The notes under the pieces are model-generated. The model was not told the origin of the DNA. It saw only the letters and a list, made by a program, of their open reading frames with translations, and did not search any database. From assembly GCF_030684035.1 (NCBI RefSeq), contig NZ_JAUXPI010000045.1, positions 52,818-116,817 of the forward strand: a stretch of DNA of 64,000 nucleotides, read 5' to 3'. Every line of letters begins with the position of its first letter. The first letter of the stretch is position 1. The translations under genes were made by a program, and so were the position numbers. Source of the DNA: Phaeovulum sp. (GTDB taxonomy: Bacteria > Pseudomonadota > Alphaproteobacteria > Rhodobacterales > Rhodobacteraceae). This document shows positions 49,566-59,754 of the stretch, in pieces.

Positions 49566-50267
49566 ATGTCGCGAATCGCACTCGTTGACGACGACAGGAA
49601 TATTCTGACCTCAGTTTCGATGACCCTTGAGGCTGAGGGATTCGAAGTCGAGACCTACAATGACGGGCAGTCCGCCTATGACGCCTTCGCCAAGCGCCTT
49701 CCGGATATGGCGGTTCTCGATATCAAGATGCCGCGAATGGACGGGATGGACCTGTTGCAGCGGCTGCGCCAGCGCACCTCGATGCCGGTGATCTTCCTCA
49801 CCTCGAAAGATGACGAGATCGACGAGGTTCTCGGGCTGCGCATGGGCGCGGATGACTATGTGAAGAAGCCGTTCAGCCAAAGGCTGCTGGTCGAGCGTAT
49901 CCGCGCGCTGCTGCGCCGTCAGGACGCGATCGCCACCGGCGAGGTTGCCACCACCGAGGAAACCAAGGTGATGGTGCGTGGCTCGCTCAGCATGGACCCG
50001 CTGCGCCATTCGGTGACGTGGAAAGGCAATGAGGTGACGCTGACAGTGACCGAATTCCTGCTGTTGCAGGCATTGGCGCAGCGCCCCGGATTTGTCAAAA
50101 GCCGCGATCAGCTGATGGATGTGGCCTATGACGATCAGGTCTATGTGGATGACCGCACCATTGACAGCCACATCAAGCGCCTGCGCAAGAAAATGCGCAC
50201 CGCCGATGATGATTTCACCGCAATCGAAACACTTTACGGGATAGGCTACCGTTACAACGAAGAATGA
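49566..50267 (+). CDS. chvI: Response regulator ChvI
   Basis: An OmpR-type regulator of 233 residues. The receiver domain (1-120) has the acidic pocket VDDD, the phosphoacceptor Asp52 in [11 protein letters not shown], and the KKPF Lys. The C-terminal winged helix (about 135-230) ends with [13 protein letters not shown] and [10 protein letters not shown]. It regulates acid/envelope-stress and central-carbon genes in alphaproteobacteria. AAGGGG precedes the ATG. Its stop overlaps the chvG start (ATGA). Confidence 0.94.
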   Translation: MSRIALVDDDRNILTSVSMTLEAEGFEVETYNDGQSAYDAFAKRLPDMAVLDIKMPRMDGMDLLQRLRQRTSMPVIFLTSKDDEIDEVLGLRMGADDYVKKPFSQRLLVERIRALLRRQDAIATGEVATTEETKVMVRGSLSMDPLRHSVTWKGNEVTLTVTEFLLLQALAQRPGFVKSRDQLMDVAYDDQVYVDDRTIDSHIKRLRKKMRTADDDFTAIETLYGIGYRYNEE

Positions 50268-51994
50268 GCATGGCGGCGGGGATTGGCTTGGCTAGGTCGA
50301 AACACGGGTCGGAAGCCGACGTGGTGCTTGGTGAGGACTGGGTGGCACCCGACGATCTGGCCGATGGCGAACTGCGCCAACACCGGGCGCGGCGAAGCTG
50401 GATCTCGCTGAACTCGTCGCCTTTGGCGCGCAAGATCATCACCTTCAACCTTCTGGCGATGGTGGTTCTGGTGGCCGGGGTGCTCTACCTCAACCCGTTC
50501 CGCGACAGCCTGGTCTTGCAGCGCGAAAGCGGCCTGGTAGCCGAGGCGCAGCTGATCGCCGACCTGTTCGAGGCGTTGCTGCCCGCGAATGCGGAAACTG
50601 GTCTGGCGGCGGGCGGGCCGGTTGACGTTGGTGCCGTTCTCGCCGGTCTTGCGCGCGCAGAGGGGGTCGAGATTCATGTTTTCGATCCTGCGCAGGCATT
50701 GATCGGCAGCACGGTTGGCCAGCCCCGCAGCGGCAGCGAGACGGTCGAGGGGCTGGGCGTTGACCAGCGCTCGACCATCATCACCGACCTTCTGAACCGG
50801 CTCTGGGATGCGATGGCAGTGCTCTTCGCATCGGACCCTGTCGGCGCGCCCGCGCTTGGCTCGCAAGAGGCGGTGCAGGCGCTGTTGCCGCGGGCTTTGG
50901 CAGGCAGCACACAGATTTCGACCGATCGCAGCTCGGGTGGCGAAACCATCTTCGCAGTCGCCACGCCGATCATGCAGGCGGGCCGGGTGGTGGCGGTGGT
51001 TGGCATGACCTCGGCAGCGGGAGAAATTGACGATCTGGTGCGGGTCGAACGCGAGCAGGTGCTGCAGATGTTTGTGATCGCCATCATCGTTTCGATCGGG
51101 CTCAGCTTTGTGCTTGCCTCGACCATCGCCAACCCGCTGAGCGACCTTGCCGCCGCCGCCGAGATCGGGCGCGACAGGAACGCCCGCAAGATGAACCCGG
51201 GCCGGGTGCGCATACCCGACCTGACCGCGCGACCCGATGAGATCGGGCGGCTTTCGGGCGCGATGCGCGGCATGGTGACGGCGCTTTACGACCGGATCGA
51301 CGCCAACGAACAGTTTGCCGCCGATGTCGCGCATGAAATCAAGAACCCGCTCGCCAGCCTGCGCTCGGCGGTGGCGAGCCTGCACATGACCAAGCGCGAC
51401 GATCACCGCACCCGGCTGCTGGAGGTGATCGACCACGATGTGCGCCGTCTCGACCGGTTGGTGAGCGATATTTCCAACGCCTCGCGGCTTGACAGCGAAT
51501 TGGTGAAGGAGGAGGAGGAATCCTTCGACCTGCTGAAGATGATCGGCAATCTGACCGAACACCACGGCACCGAGGCGGCGCGCCGGGGTATCGACTTCAT
51601 CACCGATCTGCCGCCGCAACCGATCATCATTCATGGCCTGGAAGCGCGTCTGGCGCAGGTCTTTGTCAATCTTATCACCAACGCCCTTTCGTTCTGCGAA
51701 GAGGGTGACGCGGTGCGGGTCTGGGCGCGCAAGCGCGAAAACCGGGTGCTTGTGGTGGTCGAAGATACCGGCCCCGGCATTCCCGAGCAGGCACTGACCA
51801 AGATCTTCAAGCGGTTCTATTCCGAACGCCCGGCCGGGCAGTTCGGCGAGCATTCGGGGCTGGGCCTGGCGATTTCCAAGCAGATCGTCGAGGCGCATGG
51901 CGGCGTGATCTGGGCCGAGAACATCCGACCGACCCATGCCGATGTCACCTCGGAGCCTCTTGGCGCGCGCTTTGTGGTCGGCTTGCCGGTGTGA
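50264..51994 (+). CDS. chvG: Sensor histidine kinase ChvG
   Basis: The 576-residue protein has an N-terminal cytoplasmic part, a membrane helix (about 59-75), a periplasmic sensor (about 78-260), a second helix (about 267-287), a HAMP region, and the DHp domain with the phosphoacceptor His357 in [17 protein letters not shown]. The ATPase domain follows ([36 protein letters not shown]). It phosphorylates ChvI. The stop overlaps the hprK GTG. Confidence 0.94.
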   Translation: MSMAAGIGLARSKHGSEADVVLGEDWVAPDDLADGELRQHRARRSWISLNSSPLARKIITFNLLAMVVLVAGVLYLNPFRDSLVLQRESGLVAEAQLIADLFEALLPANAETGLAAGGPVDVGAVLAGLARAEGVEIHVFDPAQALIGSTVGQPRSGSETVEGLGVDQRSTIITDLLNRLWDAMAVLFASDPVGAPALGSQEAVQALLPRALAGSTQISTDRSSGGETIFAVATPIMQAGRVVAVVGMTSAAGEIDDLVRVEREQVLQMFVIAIIVSIGLSFVLASTIANPLSDLAAAAEIGRDRNARKMNPGRVRIPDLTARPDEIGRLSGAMRGMVTALYDRIDANEQFAADVAHEIKNPLASLRSAVASLHMTKRDDHRTRLLEVIDHDVRRLDRLVSDISNASRLDSELVKEEEESFDLLKMIGNLTEHHGTEAARRGIDFITDLPPQPIIIHGLEARLAQVFVNLITNALSFCEEGDAVRVWARKRENRVLVVVEDTGPGIPEQALTKIFKRFYSERPAGQFGEHSGLGLAISKQIVEAHGGVIWAENIRPTHADVTSEPLGARFVVGLPV

Positions 51995-52416
51995 CCGCCA
52001 CAAGCCTCTGCCTGCACGCGAGCACGGTCGCGCTGGGGGCGCGGGCGGTTGCCATTACCGGTGCCTCGGGCAGCGGCAAGTCGGGCCTCGCATTGCAGCT
52101 CATGGCATACGGCGCGCTGTTGGTAGCGGATGACCGCACCTTGATAACCCCGCGCGATGGCAGGCTGATTGCCACTGCGCCAAACCCGATCCGCGGCCGC
52201 ATCGAGGCCCGCGGGGTCGGGCTTTTGCGGGCAGAAACGCTTGCCGAGGCAGCGCTGGTGCTGGCGGTTGACCTTGATCGAGACGAGACGGAAAGGCTGC
52301 CACCAACCCGGCAAGTTGAATGGTGCGGCATTGCGGTGCCTCTTGTGCTGCGGGTGCAAAACGTCCATTTTGCCGCAGCGATCTGGCAATATCTCAAGGC
52401 GGGACGGGTGGCGTGA
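51991..52416 (+). CDS. hprK: HPr kinase/phosphorylase, short alphaproteobacterial form
   Basis: A 141-residue protein equal to the C-terminal catalytic half of Gram-positive HprK; the N-terminal domain is absent, as is normal in alphaproteobacteria. The Walker A motif GASGSGKS is at 24-31. VADDR and the family signature [13 protein letters not shown] follow. It phosphorylates HPr on the regulatory Ser. It starts with a GTG overlapping the chvG stop (GTGA). Confidence 0.92.
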   Translation: MTATSLCLHASTVALGARAVAITGASGSGKSGLALQLMAYGALLVADDRTLITPRDGRLIATAPNPIRGRIEARGVGLLRAETLAEAALVLAVDLDRDETERLPPTRQVEWCGIAVPLVLRVQNVHFAAAIWQYLKAGRVA

Positions 52417-53336
52417 CGCAGGCGCGGGGCACCACGGGCGGGCAGAGCGAGGCGACGCAGCGGGTGGTTCTGGTCACCGGCGCTTCGGGTGCCGGGCGTT
52501 CCACCTCTATCGCTGCGCTTGAAGATCTTGGCTATGAGGTGATCGACAATCTGCCGCTAAGCCTCGTGCCGCGCCTGCTGGTCGGGCCGCCGATGGGCCG
52601 CCCGGTGGCGCTTGGCATTGATGTGCGTAACCGGGATTTCGCCGCCAGCCGCCTGATCGAATTGATTGACCGGCTGACCCGCGAACCGACGCTTGACCTC
52701 GAGGTGCTGTTTCTCGACTGCCAATCCGATGAACTGGTGCGCCGCTACCGCGAAACCCGCCGCCGCCACCCGCTGTCACCCGGAACCGATCCGGCGCAGG
52801 GCGTGGCGATGGAGCTTGACCTGCTCGCGCCGATCCGGGTGCGCGCCGATGTGCTGATCGACACCACCGGCATGAGCCCGCATGAGCTGAAGGCCGAAAT
52901 CGCCCGCTGGTTTGCGCTTGGCGATGCGCCGGGCCTGCTGGTTTCGCTCAACTCGTTTTCCTACAAGCGCGGCCTGCCGCGCGGGCTCGACATGATGTTT
53001 GATTGCCGCTTCTTGGCCAACCCGCATTGGGTGCCGGAACTGCGCACGCTTGACGGGCGCGCGCCAAAGGTGGCGGCCCATGTTGCTGCCGATCCGCTTT
53101 ATGCTGATTTCTGCAAACGGGTATGCGAGTTGCTGCTGTTCGTGCTGCCGGCGCATCTGAACGAGGGCAAGAGCCATCTGGCAATCGGCTTTGGCTGCAC
53201 TGGCGGCCAGCACCGTTCGGTTGTGGTGACCGAGCATATGGCAAAGGCCTTGTCCGAGGCGGGCTGGGCCGTTTCGAAGCGGCATCGTGAGCTGGAGCGC
53301 AAGGCCGCAGCCGAACAGCCGGGAAGCGGCGCATGA
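52413..53336 (+). CDS. rapZ: RNase adapter RapZ/YvcJ family nucleotide-binding protein
   Basis: The 307-residue product has Walker [10 protein letters not shown] near residue 25, [11 protein letters not shown], the Walker B-like EVLFLDC, RRRHPLS and the C-terminal [12 protein letters not shown]. In E. coli RapZ guides GlmZ RNA to RNase E; in alphaproteobacteria the role is less clear. The GTG start overlaps the hprK stop (GTGA). It sits between HprK and the PTS genes, as usual for this order. Confidence 0.92.
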   Translation: MTQARGTTGGQSEATQRVVLVTGASGAGRSTSIAALEDLGYEVIDNLPLSLVPRLLVGPPMGRPVALGIDVRNRDFAASRLIELIDRLTREPTLDLEVLFLDCQSDELVRRYRETRRRHPLSPGTDPAQGVAMELDLLAPIRVRADVLIDTTGMSPHELKAEIARWFALGDAPGLLVSLNSFSYKRGLPRGLDMMFDCRFLANPHWVPELRTLDGRAPKVAAHVAADPLYADFCKRVCELLLFVLPAHLNEGKSHLAIGFGCTGGQHRSVVVTEHMAKALSEAGWAVSKRHRELERKAAAEQPGSGA

Positions 53337-53734
53337 TCGGAATTGTGATCGTGGCGCATGGCGGGTTGGCGCGCGAATACCTCGCCGCGGTCGAGCATGT
53401 GGTGGGGCCGCAATCGGGTATCCGCGCCATTGCCATTGAGGAAGAGCATGACCGCGCCGCCAAGCAGACCGAAATTTGCGCCGCTGCCGATGCGGTAGAT
53501 GCCGGAATGGGCGTGGTCGTGGTCACCGATCTTTTCGGCGGCTCGCCGTCAAACCTGAGCCTGCTTGCCTGCGCGCAGAACGGCCGCGAGATCGTTTATG
53601 GTGCCAATCTGCCGCTTCTGGTCAAACTGGCCAAGTCGCGCCACCTTTCGGTGCATTCGGCGGTGCAGGCGGCGCTTGATGCCGGGCGCAAGTACATCAG
53701 CAGTTACACCACCGGGGGGCAGCCGGGCCCATGA
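53333..53734 (+). CDS. PTS EIIA component, mannose-family type
   Basis: The 133-residue product has the phosphorylatable His9 in [12 protein letters not shown] and [13 protein letters not shown], as in EIIA-Man. No membrane EIIB/EIIC partner is nearby, so it probably has a regulatory role within PTS-Ntr rather than sugar uptake. It overlaps rapZ and ptsH by four bases each. Confidence 0.92.
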   Translation: MIGIVIVAHGGLAREYLAAVEHVVGPQSGIRAIAIEEEHDRAAKQTEICAAADAVDAGMGVVVVTDLFGGSPSNLSLLACAQNGREIVYGANLPLLVKLAKSRHLSVHSAVQAALDAGRKYISSYTTGGQPGP

Positions 53735-54003
53735 GCGTGGAGCGGCAGTTGCGGATCGTCAACGAAAAGGGCCTTCATGCGCGGGCTTCGGCCAAGTTCG
53801 TCGAATTGGTAGAGGCGCATGATGCCCGCGCGGTGGTGGAAAAAGATGGCGAAAAGGTATCGGGCGATTCGATCATGGGTCTGCTGATGCTGGGTGCCGC
53901 GAAGGGCAGCACGATCCGGCTCAGCGCCACCGGGCCCGAGGCCGAAAAGCTGGCCGAGGCATTGGAGCTTCTGGTGGCCAACTGCTTTGGCGAGGGCATG
54001 TAG
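53731..54003 (+). CDS. ptsH: HPr phosphocarrier protein
   Basis: The 90-residue HPr keeps the catalytic His16 (KGLHARASAKFV) and the regulatory Ser47 in SGDSIMGLLMLGA, the target of HprK. It would pass phosphate to the EIIA encoded just upstream. Enzyme I (PtsP/PtsI) is not in the window. The last gene of the relay, it ends 6 bases before the hbdA stop. Confidence 0.94.
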   Translation: MSVERQLRIVNEKGLHARASAKFVELVEAHDARAVVEKDGEKVSGDSIMGLLMLGAAKGSTIRLSATGPEAEKLAEALELLVANCFGEGM

Positions 54004-54008
54004 GGCCC

Positions 54009-54884
54009 TCAGCGTGTCGGCACCGGCACCTCGCCGCTGTAATCGTAGAAGCCGCGTCCGGTCTTGCGGCCCAGCCAGCCCGCCTCGACATATTTCGTCA
54101 GGAGCGGGCAGGGGCGGTATTTGGTGTCTGCCAGGCCCTCGTGCAGCACGTTCATGATCGCCAGACAGGTGTCGAGCCCGATGAAATCGGCCAGTTCCAG
54201 CGGCCCCATCGGGTGGTTGGCCCCGAGCTTCAGCGATTCGTCGATCGACTTCACGTTGCCGACCCCTTCGTAAAGCGTATAGACCGCCTCGTTGATCATC
54301 GGCATCAGGATGCGATTGACGATGAAGGCGGGAAAATCTTCGGCGCTGGCAGCGGTCTTGCCCAGCCGCACCACCACCGCCTTGAGCGCTTCGTAGGTGG
54401 GCTTGTCGGTGGCGATGCCGCGGATCAGTTCGACCAGTTGCATCACCGGCACCGGGTTCATGAAGTGGAAGCCCATGAACTTCTCGGGGCGGTCGGTGCG
54501 GCTTGCCAGCCGGGTGATCGAGATCGAAGAGGTGTTCGAGGTCAGGATGGTGTGCGGTGCCAGATGCGGCAACAGGTCTTCAAAGATCGCGCGCTTGACC
54601 GTTTCGCGCTCGGTCGCCGCCTCGATGATGAGATCGCAAGGGCCAAGGTCAGAAAGCTTCAGCGTGGTGCCGATGCGCGCCATCGCGGCGGTCTTGGCCT
54701 CGGCGGTCACCTTGCCGCGCGCCACTTGCCGTTCAATGTTCCTGTCGATCAGTGCAATCGCCTTGTCGAGGCTTTCCTGGCTGATGTCGGTCATCAGCAC
54801 ATCATATCCGGCGAGGGCAAAGACATGCGCAATGCCGTTGCCCATCTGGCCCGCGCCAACGATGCCTACCGACTGAATTTCCAT
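54009..54884 (-). CDS. hbdA: 3-hydroxybutyryl-CoA dehydrogenase
   Basis: It interconverts 3-hydroxybutyryl-CoA and acetoacetyl-CoA. The 291-residue product has the N-terminal NAD motif [33 protein letters not shown], the catalytic HFMNPVPVM and the C-terminal helical domain ([23 protein letters not shown]). GGAG precedes ATG 54884. It converges with the PTS relay genes. Confidence 0.93.
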   Translation of the reverse strand: MEIQSVGIVGAGQMGNGIAHVFALAGYDVLMTDISQESLDKAIALIDRNIERQVARGKVTAEAKTAAMARIGTTLKLSDLGPCDLIIEAATERETVKRAIFEDLLPHLAPHTILTSNTSSISITRLASRTDRPEKFMGFHFMNPVPVMQLVELIRGIATDKPTYEALKAVVVRLGKTAASAEDFPAFIVNRILMPMINEAVYTLYEGVGNVKSIDESLKLGANHPMGPLELADFIGLDTCLAIMNVLHEGLADTKYRPCPLLTKYVEAGWLGRKTGRGFYDYSGEVPVPTR

Positions 54885-55039
54885 GCTGTCACTCCGGGCC
54901 ATTTTGCGCGACCCGACCTTATGCGCCGCACTGTGCCCGGCGCAAGGCATAAGCGGATGCCTCGCATTGTCGCTTTAGCCCTTTGGCAAGGCCTGCGGCG
55001 CAGTCTGGGCGCGGGTGAGTCGAAGATGAAGGTGGGAAA

Positions 55040-55846
55040 ATGGCTTATGAGCATCCGGGCGGAGGCGCCCTGGATTATTGCCCCTGTCGCTATGGCAGGT
55101 CGAAACTGCTGTTCCGGGGGCCCCGGCGGCGGCTGACCGGGCCCTATGTTGCAGCGCTGGGCGGAACCGAAACCTATGGAAAGTTCGTGGCCAGGCCCTG
55201 GCCGGTGCTTCTGGAAGAGGGGCTGGGGCTGCCGGTGCCCAATTTCGGCTGTGTCAACGCCGGGGTTGATGTGTTCCTCTCGGAGCCGCAGGTGGTCGAG
55301 ATCGCGGCGGCGGCGCGGGTTGCGGTGGTGCAGTTGATGGGACCGCAGAACATGTCGAACCGTTTCTACATGGTGCATCCGCGCCGCAACGACCGCTTCT
55401 TGCGCGCGTCGGCGGCGATGCGGTCGCTTTACCCCGAGGTGGACTTTACCGAGTTCAATTTTACCCGACACATGCTGACCGCGCTCCGCGACCGCTACCC
55501 GGCGCGGTTCGACCTGCTGGCGCAAGAGTTGCGCTCGGCCTGGGTTGCGCGTGGCCACAGCTTGCTGGAGCGGATCGGCGCGCGGGTGGTGCTGTTATGG
55601 GTTGACCCGAAGGGCAGCGGCGGCACCGCAGACCCGGTGCCGCTCGACGCCGCAATGGTGGCAGAGTTGGGCAGCCTTGCGCTTGAAACTGTGCGGGTAG
55701 AGGTCTCGGCGGCGGCCCGCGCGGCAGGAACCGAGGGCATGTGGTTTGGCCAGCTGGAGCAAGCTGCGGCGGCGGAAATGCCTGGTCCGATGGTGCATGC
55801 AGAAGTGGCCGAGGCGCTGATGCCGGTGCTGCGCGGTCTGCTTTGA
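55040..55846 (+). CDS. DUF6473-like conserved protein
   Basis: A 268-residue protein with the start YEHPGGGALDYCPCRYGRSKLLFRGPRRRL and the central FGCVNAGVDVFL. I associate this pattern with a Rhodobacteraceae-restricted family (DUF6473); the assignment is from memory. GTETYGKF and NFGCVNAG suggest a Rossmann/SGNH-like alpha/beta core, which is inference. The function is unknown. It is divergent from hbdA and convergent with mntR. Confidence 0.7.
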   Translation: MAYEHPGGGALDYCPCRYGRSKLLFRGPRRRLTGPYVAALGGTETYGKFVARPWPVLLEEGLGLPVPNFGCVNAGVDVFLSEPQVVEIAAAARVAVVQLMGPQNMSNRFYMVHPRRNDRFLRASAAMRSLYPEVDFTEFNFTRHMLTALRDRYPARFDLLAQELRSAWVARGHSLLERIGARVVLLWVDPKGSGGTADPVPLDAAMVAELGSLALETVRVEVSAAARAAGTEGMWFGQLEQAAAAEMPGPMVHAEVAEALMPVLRGLL

Positions 55847-55874
55847 AGGCGAGGCGGACCACGGCGCTAGCGGG

Positions 55875-56309
55875 TCAGGCGCGGGCTGCCAGAAAAGTGG
55901 TGAAGGCAGCCAGTGTAGCCTCCGAAACAAAATGCTCGATGCCTTCGGCATCTGTTTCGGCTGCCTCCGGGGGGGTGCCGACGGCGATCAGCAGATCGAC
56001 CACAATCCGGTGGCGCGCGCGCACGCGTGCCGCCATGGCAACACCGGCGTCGGTCAGGAATACTCCTCGGTAGGGGCGCGAATTGGCCAGACCCTCGCGC
56101 TTCAGCCGCGCCACGGCCTTGGCGGCGGTTGGATGGGTCACCCCAAGGCGGCGTGCGATATCGGTAATGCGCGCCTCGCCAAGCTCTTGCAGCAGATCAT
56201 CGATCATTTCTGCATAGTCCTCGACCAGCGCCATAGCCTGTGCCGACCGCGTCTGACTGAAGCGTTCGGCTTGCGCCGGTGCCTCGGGCTCGGGGAAATC
56301 ATGTGGCAT
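55875..56309 (-). CDS. mntR: Manganese-responsive repressor MntR (DtxR family)
   Basis: The 144-residue product has an N-terminal winged helix (ITDIARRLGVTHPTAAKAVARLKREGL, about 60-90) and a dimerisation/metal region with RHRIVVDLLIAVG, EAAETDAEGIEHFVS and two His, matching MntR. It represses manganese uptake when Mn2+ is ample. It is divergent from mntH; a candidate box lies between them. A 30-residue acidic N-terminus precedes the DNA-binding domain, as in other Gram-negative MntR proteins. Confidence 0.9.
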   Translation of the reverse strand: MPHDFPEPEAPAQAERFSQTRSAQAMALVEDYAEMIDDLLQELGEARITDIARRLGVTHPTAAKAVARLKREGLANSRPYRGVFLTDAGVAMAARVRARHRIVVDLLIAVGTPPEAAETDAEGIEHFVSEATLAAFTTFLAARA

Positions 56310-56454
56310 CAGCGTTGACTCTCCAGCCGCCGAAAGGGTGCAAGGGCACAATTGAAAGCGCCGCATGACAATAGTGCCGATGCATCAAAATGCAAACGCA
56401 ATACCTTGGCCGGAGATTTTGTGCCCTCATCACCCTAATAATGACTATAGACAA

Positions 56455-56476
56455 AAGTGTAGCCTAGGCATTAAAG
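56455..56476. promoter_or_regulatory. Candidate MntR box upstream of mntH
   Basis: AAGTGTAGC-CTAG-GCATTAAAG matches the layout of the E. coli MntR box (AAACATAGC-4-GCTATGTTT): the left arm agrees well, the right arm partly. It is centred on the perfect palindrome GCCTAGGC and lies about 30 bases before the mntH ATG. Confidence 0.45.
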
Positions 56477-56504
56477 CTACTCTGACCACAACAAGCAGGC
56501 GAGC

Positions 56505-57833
56505 ATGCGTGAACCACAGTTGAACTCGACAACCGCCCGGCGGGCGGGCATGAGCCATCGCACCTCCGCTGGCATGCGTGATGTGCTGGCAGGTACCCGG
56601 CGCGGGCCACGGTCCTATCTGCTGTTCTTTGGTCCCGCGGTGATTGCCTCGATCGCCTACATGGACCCCGGCAACTACGCCACGAACATTCAGGCGGGCG
56701 CGGGCTATGGCTACGAGCTGCTCTGGGTCGTGCTTATGGCCAACCTCATCGCCATGCTGTTTCAGGCGCTTTCGGCCAAGCTCGGCATCGTCACCGGTCA
56801 CAATCTGGCCGAAATGTGCCGCGACAATTTTTCGCCGCCGATGGTGCTGGCCATGTGGGTGGTAAGCGAGATTGCCGCAATGGCCACCGATCTGGCCGAG
56901 TTTCTCGGTGGCGCAATCGGTCTGGCGCTGCTTTTTCACATGCCGCTCATGTCCGGCATGGCAGTAACGGCGGTGGTGACCTACGGCATCCTGATGTTCG
57001 AGGGCCGGGGCTTCAGGCCGATGGAACTGATCATCGGCGCGCTGGTTGCGGTTATTGGCCTCTGTTACCTGATCGAATTGTTCATTGCGCCGGTTGCCTG
57101 GGGTGAAGCCGCGAGCATGGTGCTGACGCCGCAGTTGCGCGATGCCGGCGCGCTCTTGATCGCCGTGGGGATCATTGGCGCTACGGTCATGCCACACGCG
57201 ATCTATCTGCACTCAGGGTTGACGCAGAACCGCGCACCTCATGCAGGCATCGCCGACCAGCGCCGAATCCTGCGATTCTCGAATATCGAGGTGGTGCTGG
57301 CTTTGGCGGTTGCCGGAATGGTCAATCTGGCGATGGTGGTGATGGCGGCCGGGGCGTTTCACGCCGGGCACAGCGATGTGGCCGAAATCGAAACCGCCTA
57401 TCACCTGCTGACGCCGCTTCTGGGTGGGGCGGCGGCCTCGGTGTTTCTTGTGTCGTTGATTGCGTCGGGCGTTTCCAGCTCGGTGGTCGGCACGATGGCC
57501 GGTCAGATGATCATGCAGGGCTTCATCCGGATGCGCATTCCGATCTGGTTGCGGCGTCTGGTCACCATGCTGCCCGCCTTCGTGGTCGTGGCAATGGGGG
57601 TTAACGTCACCACCGCCCTGGTCGCCAGCCAGGTGATCTTGTCGATTGCCCTGCCGGTTCCGATGATTGCGCTGGTGATCTTTACCCGCCGCGCCGACAT
57701 CATGGGCGAATTCGCCAATTCGCGCGGTATCGATCTGCTGGCAATCGGCGGTGCCGCGATCGTGCTTTCGCTCAACTTCGTGCTTCTGGCGGCAACTTTC
57801 GGCGTGCCAATACCGGGTCTCGCGGCACTCTGA
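56505..57833 (+). CDS. mntH: Nramp-family Mn(II)/Fe(II) transporter
   Basis: The 442-residue product is a proton-coupled divalent metal importer with 11 membrane helices. The metal-binding motifs are DPGNYATNIQAGAGYGYELLW in helix 1 and MPHAIYLHSGL in helix 6, both intact. It is placed divergent from mntR and ends in a hairpin terminator. ATG 56505 is used; ATGs at 56550 and 56574 are alternatives. Confidence 0.95.
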   Translation: MREPQLNSTTARRAGMSHRTSAGMRDVLAGTRRGPRSYLLFFGPAVIASIAYMDPGNYATNIQAGAGYGYELLWVVLMANLIAMLFQALSAKLGIVTGHNLAEMCRDNFSPPMVLAMWVVSEIAAMATDLAEFLGGAIGLALLFHMPLMSGMAVTAVVTYGILMFEGRGFRPMELIIGALVAVIGLCYLIELFIAPVAWGEAASMVLTPQLRDAGALLIAVGIIGATVMPHAIYLHSGLTQNRAPHAGIADQRRILRFSNIEVVLALAVAGMVNLAMVVMAAGAFHAGHSDVAEIETAYHLLTPLLGGAAASVFLVSLIASGVSSSVVGTMAGQMIMQGFIRMRIPIWLRRLVTMLPAFVVVAMGVNVTTALVASQVILSIALPVPMIALVIFTRRADIMGEFANSRGIDLLAIGGAAIVLSLNFVLLAATFGVPIPGLAAL

Positions 57834-57840
57834 ACTTCGG

Positions 57841-57871
57841 GCAGGTGTTTCGACACCTGCGGCTTCTTCTT
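57841..57871 (+). terminator. Intrinsic terminator of mntH
   Basis: GCAGGTGT-TTCG-ACACCTGC (8-bp stem with a UUCG tetraloop) followed by GGCTTCTTCTTT, 7 bases after the mntH stop. Confidence 0.75.
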
Positions 57872-57914
57872 TGCCGAAATACCCCACAGGGGCCCGGGGG
57901 AGTGAAACCCCCGG
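57862..57914 (-). repeat. GGTATTT-type intergenic element, copy 8
   Basis: CTTCTTCTTTGCCGAAATACC, then CCACAGGGGCCC and a GGGGG...CCCCC hairpin. It lies between the convergent ends of mntH and etfA, directly after the mntH terminator stem. Confidence 0.7.
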
Positions 57915-57921
57915 CTTATTC

Positions 57922-58848
57922 TCAGAGCTTGGAAATCAGTTCCGGCACCGCCTGAAAGAGATCCGCGACCAGCCCGTAATCGGCGACCTGGAAGATCGGG
58001 GCTTCCTCGTCCTTGTTGATGGCGACGATCACCTTGCTGTCCTTCATCCCGGCGAGATGCTGGATAGCACCCGAGATGCCAACGGCGACGTAAAGCTGCG
58101 GTGCCACGACCTTTCCGGTCTGGCCCACTTGCCAATCGTTCGGGGCATAGCCGCTATCAACCGCAGCGCGGCTGGCTCCGACCGCCGCGCCGAATTTGTC
58201 GGCGAGATCGACGATCAGCGCGAAACTTTTCTCCGAGCCGACACCGCGCCCGCCCGAAACCACGATCTTCGCGCTGGTCAGTTCGGGCCGGTCACTGGCG
58301 GCCACCTTGTCTTCGACCCAGGTCGAAAGGCCCACATCGCCCGGCCCGCCGATCTTCTCGACAGTTGCCGCGCCGCCTGCGCCGACGCCGGCAAAGCTGG
58401 CAGTCCGCACGGTAAAAACCTTTGTCGCATCGACCGACTGCACGGTCTGCACGGCGTTGCCCGCATAGATCGGGCGCTCGAACGTGTCGGCATCGAGCAC
58501 CGCCGTCACCTCCGACAGAACCATCACGTCCAGAAGTGCGGCGACGCGCGGCAGCACGTTCTTGTTGAAGGCCGTCGCCGCGCCGCAGATGTGCGAATAG
58601 GACCCGGCCAGCCCCGCAATCAGCGCCGCGGAGGATTCGGCAAGCCCGTGGCTATAGGCGTGGTCATCGGCGAAAAGCACCTTGGACACACCGTCAAGCT
58701 TGGCGGCCTCGGCCGCTGCGGCCTCGCCGCCCTGACCGGCGATCAGCACATGCACCTCGCCCAGACCTGCCACCGCCGCGAGGGTCTTGGCTACGGAATC
58801 GGTCGCCAAGGCACCGTCGTTCACATCGGCTATCAGAAGAACGGCCAT
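57922..58848 (-). CDS. etfA: Electron transfer flavoprotein alpha subunit
   Basis: The 308-residue FAD-binding subunit of ETF shuttles electrons from acyl-CoA dehydrogenases to ETF:ubiquinone oxidoreductase. The C-terminal FAD domain has [37 protein letters not shown] and [20 protein letters not shown], followed by [21 protein letters not shown]. The start overlaps the etfB stop by one base (TGATG). Confidence 0.96.
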   Translation of the reverse strand: MAVLLIADVNDGALATDSVAKTLAAVAGLGEVHVLIAGQGGEAAAAEAAKLDGVSKVLFADDHAYSHGLAESSAALIAGLAGSYSHICGAATAFNKNVLPRVAALLDVMVLSEVTAVLDADTFERPIYAGNAVQTVQSVDATKVFTVRTASFAGVGAGGAATVEKIGGPGDVGLSTWVEDKVAASDRPELTSAKIVVSGGRGVGSEKSFALIVDLADKFGAAVGASRAAVDSGYAPNDWQVGQTGKVVAPQLYVAVGISGAIQHLAGMKDSKVIVAINKDEEAPIFQVADYGLVADLFQAVPELISKL

Positions 58849-59609
58849 CAGAGCACCCCCGCTTCGTCTTTGAGTTTGGCAATCAGTTCTTCCACCGAGC
58901 CCACGCGCACGCCCGATTTGCGACCTGCGGGTTCGACGGTTTTCAGCACCTTCAGGCGCGGTGTCGCATCAACCCCGTAATCGGCAGCGGTTTTCTCATC
59001 GAGCTGTTTTTTCTTTGCTTTCATGATATTGGGCAGGCTTGCATAGCGCGGCTCGTTGAGCCGCAGGTCGGCGGTGATGATCGCGGGCAGCGCAACCGAG
59101 ATGGTTTGCAATCCGCCGTCAACCTCGCGCGTAACCGTGGCCTTGCCGTCGGCGATCGTGATTTCCGAAGCAAACGTTGCCTGTCCCCAGCCCAGCAGCG
59201 CCGCCAGCATCTGGCCGGTCGCGTTCATGTCGTTGTCGATCGCCTGCTTGCCGGCGATGACCAGCCCCGGCTGTTCTTCGCGCGCGACCGCGGCAAGCAG
59301 CTTTGCCACCGCCAGCGGCTCGATGTCATTGTGCACATCGTCGGTGGCGACGATCAGAATTGCCCGGTCCGCGCCCATCGCCAAGGCCGTCCGCAAGGTC
59401 TCCTGCGCCTGCCTGGTGCCGATCGAGACCACGATGATTTCGCTTGCAACGCCCTTTTCCCGCAGCCGGATCGCCTCTTCCACGGCAATCTCGTCAAACG
59501 GGTTCATCGACATCTTGACGTTCGCCAGATCGACCCCGGTGCCGTCCGCCTTGACGCGAACCTTCACGTTGTAGTCAATCACGCGCTTCACAGGCACCAA
59601 TACCTTCAT
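58848..59609 (-). CDS. etfB: Electron transfer flavoprotein beta subunit
   Basis: The 253-residue AMP-binding subunit. Conserved parts: [57 protein letters not shown] and the recognition loop with [18 protein letters not shown] that docks with dehydrogenases. GGGAG precedes the ATG. It is the first gene of the etfBA pair and follows cobO in the same direction. Confidence 0.96.
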   Translation of the reverse strand: MKVLVPVKRVIDYNVKVRVKADGTGVDLANVKMSMNPFDEIAVEEAIRLREKGVASEIIVVSIGTRQAQETLRTALAMGADRAILIVATDDVHNDIEPLAVAKLLAAVAREEQPGLVIAGKQAIDNDMNATGQMLAALLGWGQATFASEITIADGKATVTREVDGGLQTISVALPAIITADLRLNEPRYASLPNIMKAKKKQLDEKTAADYGVDATPRLKVLKTVEPAGRKSGVRVGSVEELIAKLKDEAGVL

Positions 59610-59705
59610 CAGCGAGGCTCTCCCTTTGCATTGCAGCCACCTTTGGGGCGGCGAAACCGGCGTTCGGCAATTTTGTTACCCGCTCATGCCCGGCAGGAAC
59701 AGTAT

Positions 59706-59727
59706 AAAATCGTCGCGCCAGGCGACG
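59706..59727 (-). terminator. Possible terminator after cobO
   Basis: Minus strand CGTCGC-CTGGC-GCGACG followed by ATTTTAT, 28 bases past the cobO stop. The stem is only 6 bp, so it may be weak. Confidence 0.4.
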
Positions 59728-59754
59728 CGAACGTCACGTTCTGCTCCGGTGGCG

